Shown here piece after piece: positions 42,879 to 52,095 of a stretch of DNA of 64,000 bases. The notes beneath the pieces are model-generated. The model searched no databases. It saw only the letters and a program-made list of their open reading frames with translations, and was not told the origin of the DNA. The position numbers were made by a program, and so were the translations under genes. Every line of letters starts with the position of its first letter. The stretch's first letter is position 1. This stretch comes from Mesorhizobium sp. CA8 (GTDB lineage: Bacteria; Pseudomonadota; Alphaproteobacteria; Rhizobiales; Rhizobiaceae): contig NZ_JAIUHG010000017.1 in NCBI RefSeq assembly GCF_020164955.1, positions 1-64,000 of the forward strand. The letters run 5' to 3'.

Positions 42879-43169
42879 TCACGCTACCTGACGAGCAAGA
42901 TCCTCGATCGTGTCGGCGCGCTCGCTGGCAATGGCGCGCAGCTTCACCGTCGGATCGCGACCGAAGGGCACGGCGACGGCGACATGAAGGTCGGAGCGCG
43001 TCAGGCCGATATCGGCAAGCTCGGCGTCCGACATCTCGCCCAGGCGATAGAAGGCGCGGCGGTTTTTCCACGCGACATAGGCGTTGGCGAGAGCATTGAG
43101 AACACGCGTCGCAACGGCCGGACGCGTGGTGATGCGCGGGGTCTCGGAAGCGAATTCAATCGTGGTCAT
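42879..43169 (-). CDS. DUF1127 protein with extended C-terminus
   Basis: A 96-residue protein from the ATG at 43167-43169 (MTTIEFASETPRITTRPA). The DUF1127 core is AYVAWKNRRAFYRLGEMSDAELADIGLTRSDL at about residues 35-66, split here for clarity: Trp-Lys-Asn-Arg-Arg, then Leu-x-x-Met-x-Asp-x-x-Leu-x-Asp-Ile-Gly-Leu. A further 30 residues follow. DUF1127 proteins are small, Arg-rich and in several Alphaproteobacteria bind RNA or modulate RNA turnover and nutrient uptake. It is divergent from a LysR gene and followed by a structured RNA. Confidence 0.85.
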   Translation of the reverse strand: MTTIEFASETPRITTRPAVATRVLNALANAYVAWKNRRAFYRLGEMSDAELADIGLTRSDLHVAVAVPFGRDPTVKLRAIASERADTIEDLARQVA

Positions 43170-43351
43170 GTCAGTCTCTCCTTCCAGGAGTCGAGCGGAC
43201 GAAATCAGGCAATCGGCGCCTTGGGAGAAGCGCCGTTCCGGTTTCCATTCACATGCTGTCATGTGGACAATGCCAATTTGCCATCGCGCGATTGATTAAT
43301 CCAACGAATGTTTTTAATCTCTAACATCAACATCAATGATAGGTTGGACCG

Positions 43352-44308
43352 ATGAAAGCGCCGCTCGACCTCGATCAGTTGCAGACCTTCATCTCGATCG
43401 CCGACACAGGGAGCTTCACCCGCGCGGCCGAAGAGGTGCACCGGACACAGTCAGCCGTGTCGATGCAGATGCGGCGGCTGGAGGAGCGCATCGGCAAGCC
43501 GCTGTTCGAAAAAGACGGCCGCACCAACAAGCTGACCGAGGAGGGCGACCGGCTGCTTTCCTATGCGCGGCGGCTGATCTACCTCAACCGCGAGACGCTT
43601 GCCGCCTTCGACGACCAGCGGTTGGAAGGCACGATCCGCATCGGCACGCCGGATGATTATGCCGACCGCTTCCTGCCCGAGATCATGGCGCGCTTCTCGC
43701 GCTCCAACCCGCGCGTCGAGCTGACGGTCGTCTGCGAGCCGACGCCGGGGCTGGTCGAGCACATCAAGCGCGGCAATCTCGACCTGGCGCTGGTGACGCA
43801 TAACGACACGCGCGGCCAGTCGGAAGTGGTGCGGCGCGAGCCGCTTTTGTGGGTCACCTCAGCCAACCACGCTACGCATGAACAGGAGATCCTGCCGATG
43901 GCGTTCGGACGGCCGAACTGCATCTGGCGGCGCGCCGCGGTCGACGTGCTCGACCGCCAGAGCCGCGAGTATCGTGTGCTGTTTTCCAGCTTCTCGGCCA
44001 CCGTCATTACCGCGGCCGTGCTTTCCGGCCTGGCGGTCTCGGTGCTGCCGGAATGCGCGCTTCGGCCCGGCATGCGCGTGCTCGGCGAGGCCGACGGCTT
44101 CGGCCAGTTGCCGGATTGCCGCATCGGCATCATGCGCGGCCAGACCTCGCAGCCGGAGATCGTCGACGCTTTGGCCCGTCACATCGCCGAAAGCCTCGAC
44201 AACATTTCCGTGCCGGTCGGCGAAGAGGCGGGAAGCTTCGACTTCGCCGCGCTCGCCTTTGCCAAGATGAAACGGGTCAAGGCAAACCAGATCATGCCTG
44301 GATGGTAA
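43352..44308 (+). CDS. LysR-family regulator (LrhA/HexA-like) divergent from the DUF1127 gene
   Basis: A 318-residue LysR protein: HTH region LQTFISIADTGSFTRAAEEV, then TQSAVSMQMRRLEERIGKPL, and an effector domain (about 95-290). The HTH with the RTQSAVS variant and the following GR(T/R)-rich segment resembles the LrhA subgroup. In Brucella and Agrobacterium, the LysR protein VtlR activates small DUF1127 genes, so a local DUF1127 target is reasonable here, though this protein is not an obvious VtlR orthologue. The 182-base divergent region contains GATTAATC and TTAATC stretches compatible with T-N11-A sites. Confidence 0.88.
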   Translation: MKAPLDLDQLQTFISIADTGSFTRAAEEVHRTQSAVSMQMRRLEERIGKPLFEKDGRTNKLTEEGDRLLSYARRLIYLNRETLAAFDDQRLEGTIRIGTPDDYADRFLPEIMARFSRSNPRVELTVVCEPTPGLVEHIKRGNLDLALVTHNDTRGQSEVVRREPLLWVTSANHATHEQEILPMAFGRPNCIWRRAAVDVLDRQSREYRVLFSSFSATVITAAVLSGLAVSVLPECALRPGMRVLGEADGFGQLPDCRIGIMRGQTSQPEIVDALARHIAESLDNISVPVGEEAGSFDFAALAFAKMKRVKANQIMPGW

Positions 44309-44430
44309 AGTCAGGCCCGAGCGGCGGAGCGCTCCTGATCGGCTGACGAGACACCCGGCAGCGCAAGCAACTGGCCGGGCTCCAGCGGCGGCGACAGCAA
44401 AGCGGCGAGCGTCAGCACGGTCAGCGTGAC

Positions 44431-44458
44431 CTGACGCGTCAACGAGCTGCTGTATAAT
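44431..44458 (+). promoter_or_regulatory. Sigma-70-like promoter upstream of xseA
   Basis: CTGACG (44431-44436) and a perfect TATAAT (44453-44458) with a 16-base spacer; the predicted start is near 44465, giving a leader of about 50 bases. Confidence 0.6.
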
Positions 44459-44514
44459 ATTAGTGATGTTTGTCGCAGCTTGACGCCGGCCGATAAGCGT
44501 CCCCCAATCGCCAA

Positions 44515-46080
44515 ATGAGTGAAACAGCAACCGAATCACGCAGCAACGCCACCGAATACACGGTGAGCGAGATTTCCGGCGCGCTGAAGCGCACTGTCGA
44601 GGATGCTTTCGGCAATGTGCGGGTGCGTGGCGAGATTTCCGGCTATCGCGGGCCGCATTCCTCCGGCCACGCTTACTTCGCCTTGAAGGACGACCGCGCG
44701 CGGATCGATGCGGTTGTCTGGAAGACGGCCATGGCGCGGCTGAAATTCCGCCCCGAGGAAGGTATGGAGGTGATCGCCAGCGGCAGACTGACGACCTACC
44801 CCGGCAAATCCAACTATCAGATCGTCATCGACAATCTGGAGCCGGCAGGCGCGGGCGCGCTGATGGCGCTGCTCGAAGAGCGCAAGCGCCGGCTGCAGGC
44901 CGAAGGCTTGTTCGATGCAGGCCGCAAGCGGCGGCTGCCATTCATGCCCAAAGTCATCGGCGTCGTCACCTCGCCGACCGGCTCGGTGATCCGCGACATC
45001 ATCCATCGCATCAAGGACCGGTTTCCGCTCCATGTGCTGGTGTGGCCGGTGAGGGTCCAGGGCGACACGACGGCCAGGGAGGTGACCGCGGCCGTCAACG
45101 GTTTCAACGCGTTGACATGGGACGGACCCATCCGCCAGCCCGATCTGTTGATCGTGGCACGCGGCGGCGGCAGCCTCGAGGACCTCTGGGGCTTCAACGA
45201 CGAAGGGCTGGCGCGTGCCGTTGCGGCGTCCGCCATCCCGGTGATCTCGGCCGTCGGGCACGAGACCGATACGACTCTGATCGACTTTGTTGCCGATATG
45301 CGCGCGCCCACCCCGACGGGCGCAGCCGAGATCGCCGTACCGGTCAGGGCGGACTTGGAGGCAACCTTGGCCAGCCTCGGCGCGCGGCTCAACGCCTGCG
45401 CCTCGCGGCACCTGGAGCGCAAGCGCCAGGCGGTGCGCGCGGCGGCGCGCGCGCTCCCCTCGCCCGACCAGTTGCTGGCGCTGCCGCGCCGCCGTTTCGA
45501 CGATGCGACCAGCCGCCTCGGCCGCGGGCTGACGGTGAATATCGAGCGCAAGCGGGCGACGCTGGAGCGGCAAAGGCTGACGCCGGCGACCCTGTCGCGG
45601 CGCCTCAATGAGGCGCGCACGCTGACCGGCCGCGACATCGCGCGTGCCCGCGCGGCGTTCTTCTCCATCGTGCGCGAGCGGCGCGCGCGCTTCCAGCGCA
45701 ATTCGATGCGCCTGTCGCCGGGGCCGATCGTCCGGCGGCAGAAGCTGCGGGCCGATACGCTGACCGGGCTGGGCCGCAGACAGGACCAGGCATTGGCGCG
45801 GTGTCTCGATCGGCTGCGCGCGGCGCTGACCCAGGCCGACCGTCTCTTGTCGACGCTGTCGCACAAGGCCGTGCTGGCGCGCGGCTTCGCGCTGGTCAAG
45901 GATGCCGAAGGCGCCGTCGTCAAAGGGGTCGCGGAGCTGGCGCCGGGCGCGGCGCTGCAGCTGGAATTCGCGGACGGCACTGCCGAGGCCATCGCGACCT
46001 CCGGCGGCGCGCGGCCGAAGCTGGCCGCGAAATCGCCCGCCAAGGCCAAGGAGCCGGGCAACCAGGGCTCGTTGTTCTAA
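44515..46080 (+). CDS. xseA: Exodeoxyribonuclease VII large subunit
   Basis: A 521-residue XseA. The N-terminal OB-fold reads EYTVSEISGALKRTVEDAFG and RVRGEISGYRGPHSSGHAYF; the catalytic core has ALMALLEERKRRLQAEGLFD, GVVTSPTGSVIRDI, ARGGGSLEDLWGFNDE and SAVGHETDTTLIDFVADMRA. A long basic coiled-coil follows (about 270-450). It degrades single-stranded DNA together with XseB, encoded elsewhere. It is followed after seven bases by the P1 peptidase gene, so the pair is probably cotranscribed. Confidence 0.95.
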   Translation: MSETATESRSNATEYTVSEISGALKRTVEDAFGNVRVRGEISGYRGPHSSGHAYFALKDDRARIDAVVWKTAMARLKFRPEEGMEVIASGRLTTYPGKSNYQIVIDNLEPAGAGALMALLEERKRRLQAEGLFDAGRKRRLPFMPKVIGVVTSPTGSVIRDIIHRIKDRFPLHVLVWPVRVQGDTTAREVTAAVNGFNALTWDGPIRQPDLLIVARGGGSLEDLWGFNDEGLARAVAASAIPVISAVGHETDTTLIDFVADMRAPTPTGAAEIAVPVRADLEATLASLGARLNACASRHLERKRQAVRAAARALPSPDQLLALPRRRFDDATSRLGRGLTVNIERKRATLERQRLTPATLSRRLNEARTLTGRDIARARAAFFSIVRERRARFQRNSMRLSPGPIVRRQKLRADTLTGLGRRQDQALARCLDRLRAALTQADRLLSTLSHKAVLARGFALVKDAEGAVVKGVAELAPGAALQLEFADGTAEAIATSGGARPKLAAKSPAKAKEPGNQGSLF

Positions 46081-46087
46081 GGATCGC

Positions 46088-47206
46088 ATGAGCAACCACG
46101 ACCCGCATCTTCGCACCCCGTCGGGCAAGCCGCGCCTGCGCGCCTTCGGCATCGCGCTCGACGGCACGCCGGGCCCTTTCAACGCCATCACCGATGTGCC
46201 GGGCGTGTCGGTGGGCTACACGACTTTGATTTCCGGCGAAGGCCCGCTGCAGGTCGGCAACGGCCCGGTGCGCACCGGTGTGACCGCCATCCTGCCAAGG
46301 CCGGTTCAAGAGCTCGCGACGCCGGTCTTCGCCGGCGTGTTCAGCCAGAACGGCAATGGCGAGCTGACGGGCACGCACATTATCGAGGAGACCGGTGCCT
46401 TCAACTTCCCGGTCACCGTCACCAACACGCATTCCTGCGGCGTCGCCCGCGACGCCTCGCTGCGCTGGATGCACAAAGTGTTGCCGGCCGCGCTCGACAC
46501 AGGCTGGGGCCTGCCGGTGGCGGCCGAGACCTATGACGGCTTCCTCAACGACATCAACGGCCATCATGTGAGCGTCGACCATGTGACCGCGGCACTCGAC
46601 AGCGCCAGCGGCGGCGCCATCGAGGAAGGCAGCGTCGGCGGCGGCACCGGCATGATAAGCTTCGGCTTCAAGGCCGGGTCCGGCACCGCCTCGCGCATCG
46701 TCGAATGGCAGGGCAAACGCCACGTGCTCGGCGTGTTCGTGCAGGCGAATTTCGGCAAAAGGCACAATTTCACCATTCGCGGCCGGCGTGTCGGCCCGGA
46801 ATTGGCCCAGCCGGCCATCCGCGAGGGCACGCCGCGGGCTGAAAAGGGATCGATCATCGCCGTCGTCGCCACCGACGCGCCATTGCTGCCGCATCAGATG
46901 AAGCGGCTCGCCCGGCGCGTGCCGCTCGGCATCGCCATGACCGGCGGCTATGGCTACCATAGTTCTGGCGATATTTTTCTCGCCTTCTCGACCGCCAATG
47001 CCGAGGCCGCGCTGGCGCCTTCAGGCCGCATCGCCCACGCGGATTTCATCCCGGACGTCGACATTGACCCATTCTTCGACGCGGTCGTGCAAGCGGTGGA
47101 GGAAGCGATCCTCAACGCGCTCACCGCCAATGAAGACATGACGGGACGCGACGGCAATTTCGTGCCGACGCTGCCCAAAGAATGGCTGAAGGAAAAATTC
47201 GGATAG
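46088..47206 (+). CDS. P1-family (DmpA/BapA-like) N-terminal nucleophile aminopeptidase
   Basis: A 372-residue peptidase of family S58 from the ATG at 46088. Conserved segments are AITDVPGVSVGYTTL, the GVTAILPR turn, GGAIEEGSVGGGTGMISFGF, and the autocleavage site KGSIIAVVATDAPLLPHQM: precursor cleavage between Gly and Ser makes the Ser an N-terminal nucleophile. MTGGYGYHSSGDIFLAFSTA follows. It hydrolyses D-amino-acid amides, beta-alanyl peptides or similar; the substrate is unknown. No signal peptide, so cytoplasmic. Confidence 0.9.
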   Translation: MSNHDPHLRTPSGKPRLRAFGIALDGTPGPFNAITDVPGVSVGYTTLISGEGPLQVGNGPVRTGVTAILPRPVQELATPVFAGVFSQNGNGELTGTHIIEETGAFNFPVTVTNTHSCGVARDASLRWMHKVLPAALDTGWGLPVAAETYDGFLNDINGHHVSVDHVTAALDSASGGAIEEGSVGGGTGMISFGFKAGSGTASRIVEWQGKRHVLGVFVQANFGKRHNFTIRGRRVGPELAQPAIREGTPRAEKGSIIAVVATDAPLLPHQMKRLARRVPLGIAMTGGYGYHSSGDIFLAFSTANAEAALAPSGRIAHADFIPDVDIDPFFDAVVQAVEEAILNALTANEDMTGRDGNFVPTLPKEWLKEKFG

Positions 47207-47234
47207 AGCGCCGCCGGCCCATGCCAGCGGGTAT

Positions 47235-47489
47235 TTATTCCGCCGGCTTGTCGGGCCTTGCTTCGCTGCTGCCCTCTTCAACGGCTTCCTCGAGGCGCGA
47301 CGCGATCAGTTCCTGGATATCGCCGACCTCTTCCTGGATATCCTCCAGCAGAATGCCTGCCTCGGCGGCCTTGGCGCAGCATTCCTTGGCAAGGGTCTCG
47401 GCCTGCTTGTCGATCTTGATCGGCAAATGCTGGCATTGGACTTTCTCGCCAATCCATCCGCGCAAAAACTCGATCGCATGTTCACTCAT
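47235..47489 (-). CDS. DUF768 protein
   Basis: An 84-residue acidic helical protein, MSEHAIEFLRGWIGEKVQCQ, with LAKECCAKAAEAGILLEDIQ and EEVGDIQELIASRLEEAVEE. It has the layout of DUF768 proteins, which are numerous in Mesorhizobium and little known elsewhere. Convergent with the P1 peptidase gene. No function known. Confidence 0.7.
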   Translation of the reverse strand: MSEHAIEFLRGWIGEKVQCQHLPIKIDKQAETLAKECCAKAAEAGILLEDIQEEVGDIQELIASRLEEAVEEGSSEARPDKPAE

Positions 47490-47856
47490 ACTGCTTCTTC
47501 CCTAGCGGCCAAGCCGGTTGGTAGCCATGAACCTCGGCACCCCTTGCAGAGGATGCATGCCCATTCGAGCCGAGTCGGCCTCGATCGGCAAGACATCTTG
47601 CCAATGGAATGCGAAGCCGAAGGAATGGAAGGGTTCGAGGTGCACGTTCAGATCATTGAGAATGATGGGATCGTTGGTCGGGATGGAAAAACGGTAACCG
47701 TTGTTGTTTTTGCCTGCTTTTTCTAACTTTGACGGCGCATTCGTATCAAAACCGCATCGCAGCTTCCCGGCCAATGCTGCCCCGGCCTCAGCCGGAGCAG
47801 GCGCTATATAGTGGCATCCTCATGCAATGTCGACTCGGGGTCCGCCATCCGGGCGG
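47490..47856. other. Gene-poor stretch between the DUF768 gene and a regulator remnant
   Basis: Short overlapping frames on both strands, none matching a family; a 90-residue minus-strand frame (47502-47774) has no ribosome-binding site or recognisable motif. I see nothing else. Confidence 0.4.
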
Positions 47857-47985
47857 CTACCTCCCCAGAAGATTGCGCTCGACGGTCCTCAGATGCGTCA
47901 GCATGGCATCGCTGGCGCCTTCGGAGTCGCGCGCCAGCAGGGCATCCAGGACGAGTTGGTGCTCGCTGCAATAGGTGGCGCCAGG
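47857..47985 (-). pseudogene. GntR (FCD-domain) regulator, C-terminal remnant
   Basis: A minus-strand frame ending at a TAG encodes CSEHQLVLDALLARDSEGAS, then DAMLTHLRTVERNLLGR. This is the characteristic last part of FCD-domain GntR regulators (EHxxIxxAL...A...HL.....). No upstream DNA-binding domain can be joined to it, so it is a fragment. About 210 more bases to the epimerase gene show no clear frame. Confidence 0.55.
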
Positions 47986-48193
47986 CGTCGATCCGCAAGC
48001 AGGCTCAGAAAATGGGCGGCAATCCTATCGCCAGGATTCCCCGACCATTTGAGCGTCGGCTCGGCGTAAGACGCCGCTTGTCACGATGCCCATGTCGAGC
48101 TGCGAAGGTCTCTGTCGCGCGTGGGATGGTTGGGAAGGCGTGGTCTTCGGCCGGTGTCGAGAACTGCGATATCGGGACACCGGAGCAGTCCGA

Positions 48194-49213
48194 TCATACC
48201 CGATAATATTCCCGATACCATTCCACGAAACGCCGGACCCCGATCTCGATCGGGATCCTCGGCCTGAAGCCGGTCGCTTGCTCAAGTGAGCTGACATCGG
48301 CACAGGTCGCAGGCACGTCGCCCGGCTGGAGCGGCATGTAGTTGCGCTTCGCCTTTTTGCCCAGCGCGTCTTCGAGCAGTTCGATCAAGTGGTTCAGCTC
48401 AACCGGCGAACCGCCGCCGATGTTATGGATCCTGAACGGCGCGCTGCTGGTCGCGGGGTCAGGCGCGGCACTGCTCCATTCCTTGTTGGCCGTTGCGGGC
48501 AGTCGCATGATGCGGACCAGGCCCTCGATGATGTCATCGATATAGGTGAAATCACGTTGCATGTTGCCGTGGTTGAAAACGTCGATCGGCTCGCCTGCAA
48601 GTATGGCCCTGGTGAAGATGAACAAGGCCATATCCGGCCGACCCCATGGCCCGTAAACGGTGAAGAAGCGCAATCCCGTCGTCGGCAGTCGGAAAAGATG
48701 GCTGTAAGTATGCGCCATCAACTCGTTGGCCTTCTTGCTAGCGGCATAGAGGCTGAGCGGGTGATCGGCGGAATCGTGAACGGAGAACGGCATTCGCGTG
48801 CTGCCGCCATAGATCGAGCTCGAGGATGCATAGACCAGGTGATCGACGCGGGCGCGGCGGCATCCTTCCAGCACATTGAGAAATCCGCTTAGATTGCTGT
48901 CCCCGTAGGGATAGGGATTGGTCAGCGAATGACGAACGCCGGCTTGGGCCGCCAGATTCACCACGATTTCCGGATCGGCCGAGGTGAAGAGCGCTGAAAC
49001 GCGGTCCCGGTCGGCCAGATCGACATGCTCGAACCGGAAATGCGGAAATTCTTCCAGCTGATCGAGTCGGGCTCGCTTTAGATTAACGTCGTAGTATTCA
49101 TTCATGGAATCGAGGCCGACAATTTGCCAGCCGTCGGAAAGCAGTCTCCGGCATAGATGAAAGCCGATGAACCCGGCTGCTCCGGTGACAAGAACAGGCC
49201 TGTTTGACGTCAC
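48194..49213 (-). CDS. UDP-glucuronate 4-epimerase-like NAD-dependent epimerase
   Basis: A 339-residue extended SDR. The dinucleotide motif is VTGAAGFIGFHLCRRLL, the catalytic triad is in YASSSSIYGG and SLYAASKKANELMAHTYSHL (Tyr-x-x-x-Lys), and the C-terminal substrate region has RFFTVYGPWGRPDMALFIFT. The pattern matches UDP-glucuronate 4-epimerases such as CapI/LspL, which supply UDP-galacturonate for surface polysaccharide. It is divergent from the NRPS-like gene and opens the polysaccharide cluster. Confidence 0.88.
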   Translation of the reverse strand: MTSNRPVLVTGAAGFIGFHLCRRLLSDGWQIVGLDSMNEYYDVNLKRARLDQLEEFPHFRFEHVDLADRDRVSALFTSADPEIVVNLAAQAGVRHSLTNPYPYGDSNLSGFLNVLEGCRRARVDHLVYASSSSIYGGSTRMPFSVHDSADHPLSLYAASKKANELMAHTYSHLFRLPTTGLRFFTVYGPWGRPDMALFIFTRAILAGEPIDVFNHGNMQRDFTYIDDIIEGLVRIMRLPATANKEWSSAAPDPATSSAPFRIHNIGGGSPVELNHLIELLEDALGKKAKRNYMPLQPGDVPATCADVSSLEQATGFRPRIPIEIGVRRFVEWYREYYRV

Positions 49214-49359
49214 GGCACGTCCCTAATGTTAGCTGTGACCAGATTCACACCCGCCTCCACACTCGCCTCCCTTTATCCCGGGAAGCATCATCAGAATGAT
49301 CGATGAAACATCTGCCCGGCGGAGCCATAACTGAACCTCACCTCTAGCTCAGGCACGCC

Positions 49360-52095
49360 ATGCTCCCGGCATATGTGAAGGCACAAGCAGCGGACCAGGA
49401 TCTTGATGAGGCTCCTCTTCCGCAGAGCCCGCCCGGATGGGTAGAGGTGCGTAACTATGCTCTGGACCAGGGCGGACCTGCCCTGCGGTCGTATCGGCCT
49501 TTGCCAGCCGATTTCGCGGATATCGGGATCGGTCCCCTTCTGGAAACGGTTGTAGAGCGACATCCGCATAGGATCGCCATCAATGACGGCACGGACGAAC
49601 TCTCCTATTCGGCGCTTGGCGCCGCCGTCGATATCTTATCGCGCCGCATTGCGGATGCCGTTCCGGAAGGCAGGCCGGTCGGAATCTGCCAGCCATGCTC
49701 CGTCTGGAGCGTTGTCGCCATGCTCGCCACGATGGCAGCCGGACGGATCTCGATTCCGCTTAACGCGAGAGATCCCGGTCCCCGGATCAGCGAGATTGTG
49801 TCCGCGGCCAAGCTCTCGGCCATGCTGGGCAGCGGCGACAGGCCCAGCGATCTGCCTCCGGAAATTCAATGGATCGACGTCGGCGTAAGTTCGGCCTCGC
49901 AGCAAGGCCTGTTGGCGAAGCCCCTGCCGCAGCCTTCGGTCGATAAGCCGGCCATAATTCTCTATACCTCGGGCAGCACAGGGCGCCCCAAGGGCATTGT
50001 CAACAGTCAGCGCAGCTTGCTGTGGCGCGTGCAACAATATGTCGAGGCGTGTCACATCAATTCGGACGATATTTTTCTCCCCTTGTCGGGCCTGGCCACG
50101 ATAGCCGGCTGCCGCGAGATCCTGGCGGCCGTCCTCACCGGGGCCACCTTGCAACTCGTTGAACTGGAGGCAGTGGGGCTGCGCGGCGTCCGCGCGCGAA
50201 TGCAGGACCAAGGCACGACCATCACCTATCTTGTGCCCGCCTTGCTTCGAACGCTAATGGCGGATGACTGCGCCGATACGTTCAGATCGCTCCGGGTCGT
50301 CCGCGTCGGCGGCGAGAAAGTGCTGTGGACCGACATTGCCCTTCTGCGCAAAGCCGTCCCGCCGCATTGCCTGATCCAGATAGGCTATTCGTCCACGGAA
50401 ACGACAGGATCGCAGTGGTTCGTGCCGTCGGAACCACCGAACACCGAGCCCGACGTGCCGGTTGGGCGCCTTTTGCCGGGTATTGCGTTCTCTATCGTCG
50501 ATGAGGAAGGACACAGCGTTCCCCCCGGCGAAACGGGAGAGCTCGTGATCAAGAGCCCCTATGTCCTGCTTGGACATTGGGAAAATAGCGCCGTCATCCC
50601 TGTCGACGCCGACCCCGACAACCCGCATGCGCGGATTTTTCCGACCGGCGATCTCGTGCGCCTGGACAGCGATGGTCTGTTGAGGATCATCGGCCGGAAG
50701 GGGCGCCAGATAAAGATCAACGGTCGACGCATCGAGCCGGCTGAGCTCGAAAGAGTGCTGCGATCCGCCCCCTCGGTTCAGGACGCCGTAGCGATCGTTA
50801 CGGAGGCAACTGAACTTGTCGCATTCGCCATTCCGGGCGAGGCCGCGGGTCCGGACTTCGTGGAGGACCTGCGCCGGCTGATTGCCGACACGCTGCCCCC
50901 GGCGTTGCGGCCCCTGCGGCTCCACCGCGTAAGCGAGATCCCCTACCTCGATAGCGGAAAGATCGACCTCGTCAAACTCAGTAAAATGGATCTTCTCGCC
51001 AGGAGGCCGGTTGCCGTCGCCGACCCGCCAGTTTCGGATGCCGATTCGGCGGTGGGCAAGGTGGTGGAGAAGGCATGGAGCAAGGTTCTCAACACCAGAG
51101 CAGCCACCGGCAGGTGGGACGAGGCCGGAGGAGACTCGCTGAAGCTGCTGCACTGCGTGATGGAGATCGAGAACCTCATCGGCCAGGAACTCGGGCTTGA
51201 GAGTTTCACCGTCGAAATGAGCGCGGCCGAGATGGTGAAGGCTGTCGTCGCGGCGCAGGCAGCGGCATCCGGCAAAGCCGCTCCGGAGCACAATCCGCCA
51301 CTGCTTTTCCTGTTTCCCGGATCCGTCGGCTACGGTCCAAGCCTTGCCGCCTTCTCCTCCGCCATGGGAAGAACCGCGAAAGTGGTTCCAATCAGGTATC
51401 CCAGCCTCGCGCTCATCCTGCGCGGACAGAGCGATCTCGCGAGCATGGCAGACGCCGCGGTCCAGCAAATCAACCGCGCTCAGCCGTCCGGGCATGTCAG
51501 GCTTCTGGGCCACTCTCTCGGCGGCGCGGTTGCGCTGGAGGTCGCGGTGCGCCTGCTCGAGGCCGGGCGGTCGGTCAAGTTCATCGGCATCCTCGACACA
51601 AGCCTGGAGGGCGAGCGCAGCCGCCTGTGGGACACGGTCACCCGCACAATGCGCCGGCTCCGGTCCAACCGCATATCGTTCCAGCGCGTCGCCTGCCGCG
51701 CGCTGGCAAAGATCGCGGTCAGAATGGGTTGCGAAGTCCGTCTCGCGCGCGCCATCGACCGTTACACCGAAGGCCAGTTCAACGGGGCGTGCTTCCGGGT
51801 CAAGCTGGAATTGCAGGAAGTGTTGAGGGCGCAGGCGTTTTTCCGCTGGTTGGCGGAGCCCAAGGTCGCGCTCCCGATCCAAGGGACCCTGTTTCGCTGC
51901 GCTCGCCCGGGCATGTCCCGCGCCATCGGGTGGGATCAGGTGTTTCGCGACCTGCAGGTGATCCCGATCGTGGGCACCCATATCGATCTCGTCGTGGAGC
52001 CCCACGTCGCGACCAACCGTCCGCTGATCGAAAAGGCGGTCCTGCAAACGTATACGCGGGCCGAATCCTTGCAATTGGAGGGCCAAACAGCGTGA
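49360..52095 (+). CDS. Stand-alone NRPS-like protein: adenylation, carrier and thioesterase domains
   Basis: A 911-residue protein. Residues about 45-540 are an adenylation domain: P-loop LYTSGSTGRPKGIVNSQRSL (about 200), GYSSTETTGSQW, FPTGDLVRLDSDGLLRIIGR, KINGRRIEPAELE, and the catalytic Lys in YLDSGKIDLV. Residues about 555-640 are a carrier domain with GGDSLKLL (Ser593 for phosphopantetheine). Residues about 660-905 are a type I thioesterase: FLFPGSVGYG, GHSLGGAVAL (Ser719), LDTS and GTHIDLV (His874). No condensation domain exists. It would adenylate an acid, tether it, and release or transfer it. The stop overlaps the next gene by four bases (GTGA). Substrate unknown. Confidence 0.88.
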   Translation: MLPAYVKAQAADQDLDEAPLPQSPPGWVEVRNYALDQGGPALRSYRPLPADFADIGIGPLLETVVERHPHRIAINDGTDELSYSALGAAVDILSRRIADAVPEGRPVGICQPCSVWSVVAMLATMAAGRISIPLNARDPGPRISEIVSAAKLSAMLGSGDRPSDLPPEIQWIDVGVSSASQQGLLAKPLPQPSVDKPAIILYTSGSTGRPKGIVNSQRSLLWRVQQYVEACHINSDDIFLPLSGLATIAGCREILAAVLTGATLQLVELEAVGLRGVRARMQDQGTTITYLVPALLRTLMADDCADTFRSLRVVRVGGEKVLWTDIALLRKAVPPHCLIQIGYSSTETTGSQWFVPSEPPNTEPDVPVGRLLPGIAFSIVDEEGHSVPPGETGELVIKSPYVLLGHWENSAVIPVDADPDNPHARIFPTGDLVRLDSDGLLRIIGRKGRQIKINGRRIEPAELERVLRSAPSVQDAVAIVTEATELVAFAIPGEAAGPDFVEDLRRLIADTLPPALRPLRLHRVSEIPYLDSGKIDLVKLSKMDLLARRPVAVADPPVSDADSAVGKVVEKAWSKVLNTRAATGRWDEAGGDSLKLLHCVMEIENLIGQELGLESFTVEMSAAEMVKAVVAAQAAASGKAAPEHNPPLLFLFPGSVGYGPSLAAFSSAMGRTAKVVPIRYPSLALILRGQSDLASMADAAVQQINRAQPSGHVRLLGHSLGGAVALEVAVRLLEAGRSVKFIGILDTSLEGERSRLWDTVTRTMRRLRSNRISFQRVACRALAKIAVRMGCEVRLARAIDRYTEGQFNGACFRVKLELQEVLRAQAFFRWLAEPKVALPIQGTLFRCARPGMSRAIGWDQVFRDLQVIPIVGTHIDLVVEPHVATNRPLIEKAVLQTYTRAESLQLEGQTA

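Noticed and set aside
43352..44308. Assigning the LysR gene as VtlR/LsrB
   Set aside because: Its HTH sequence resembles the LrhA group more, and it lacks the expected trxB neighbour.
47502..47774. 90-residue minus-strand frame between the DUF768 gene and the GntR remnant
   Set aside because: No ribosome-binding site, no recognisable motif, and competing frames on the other strand.
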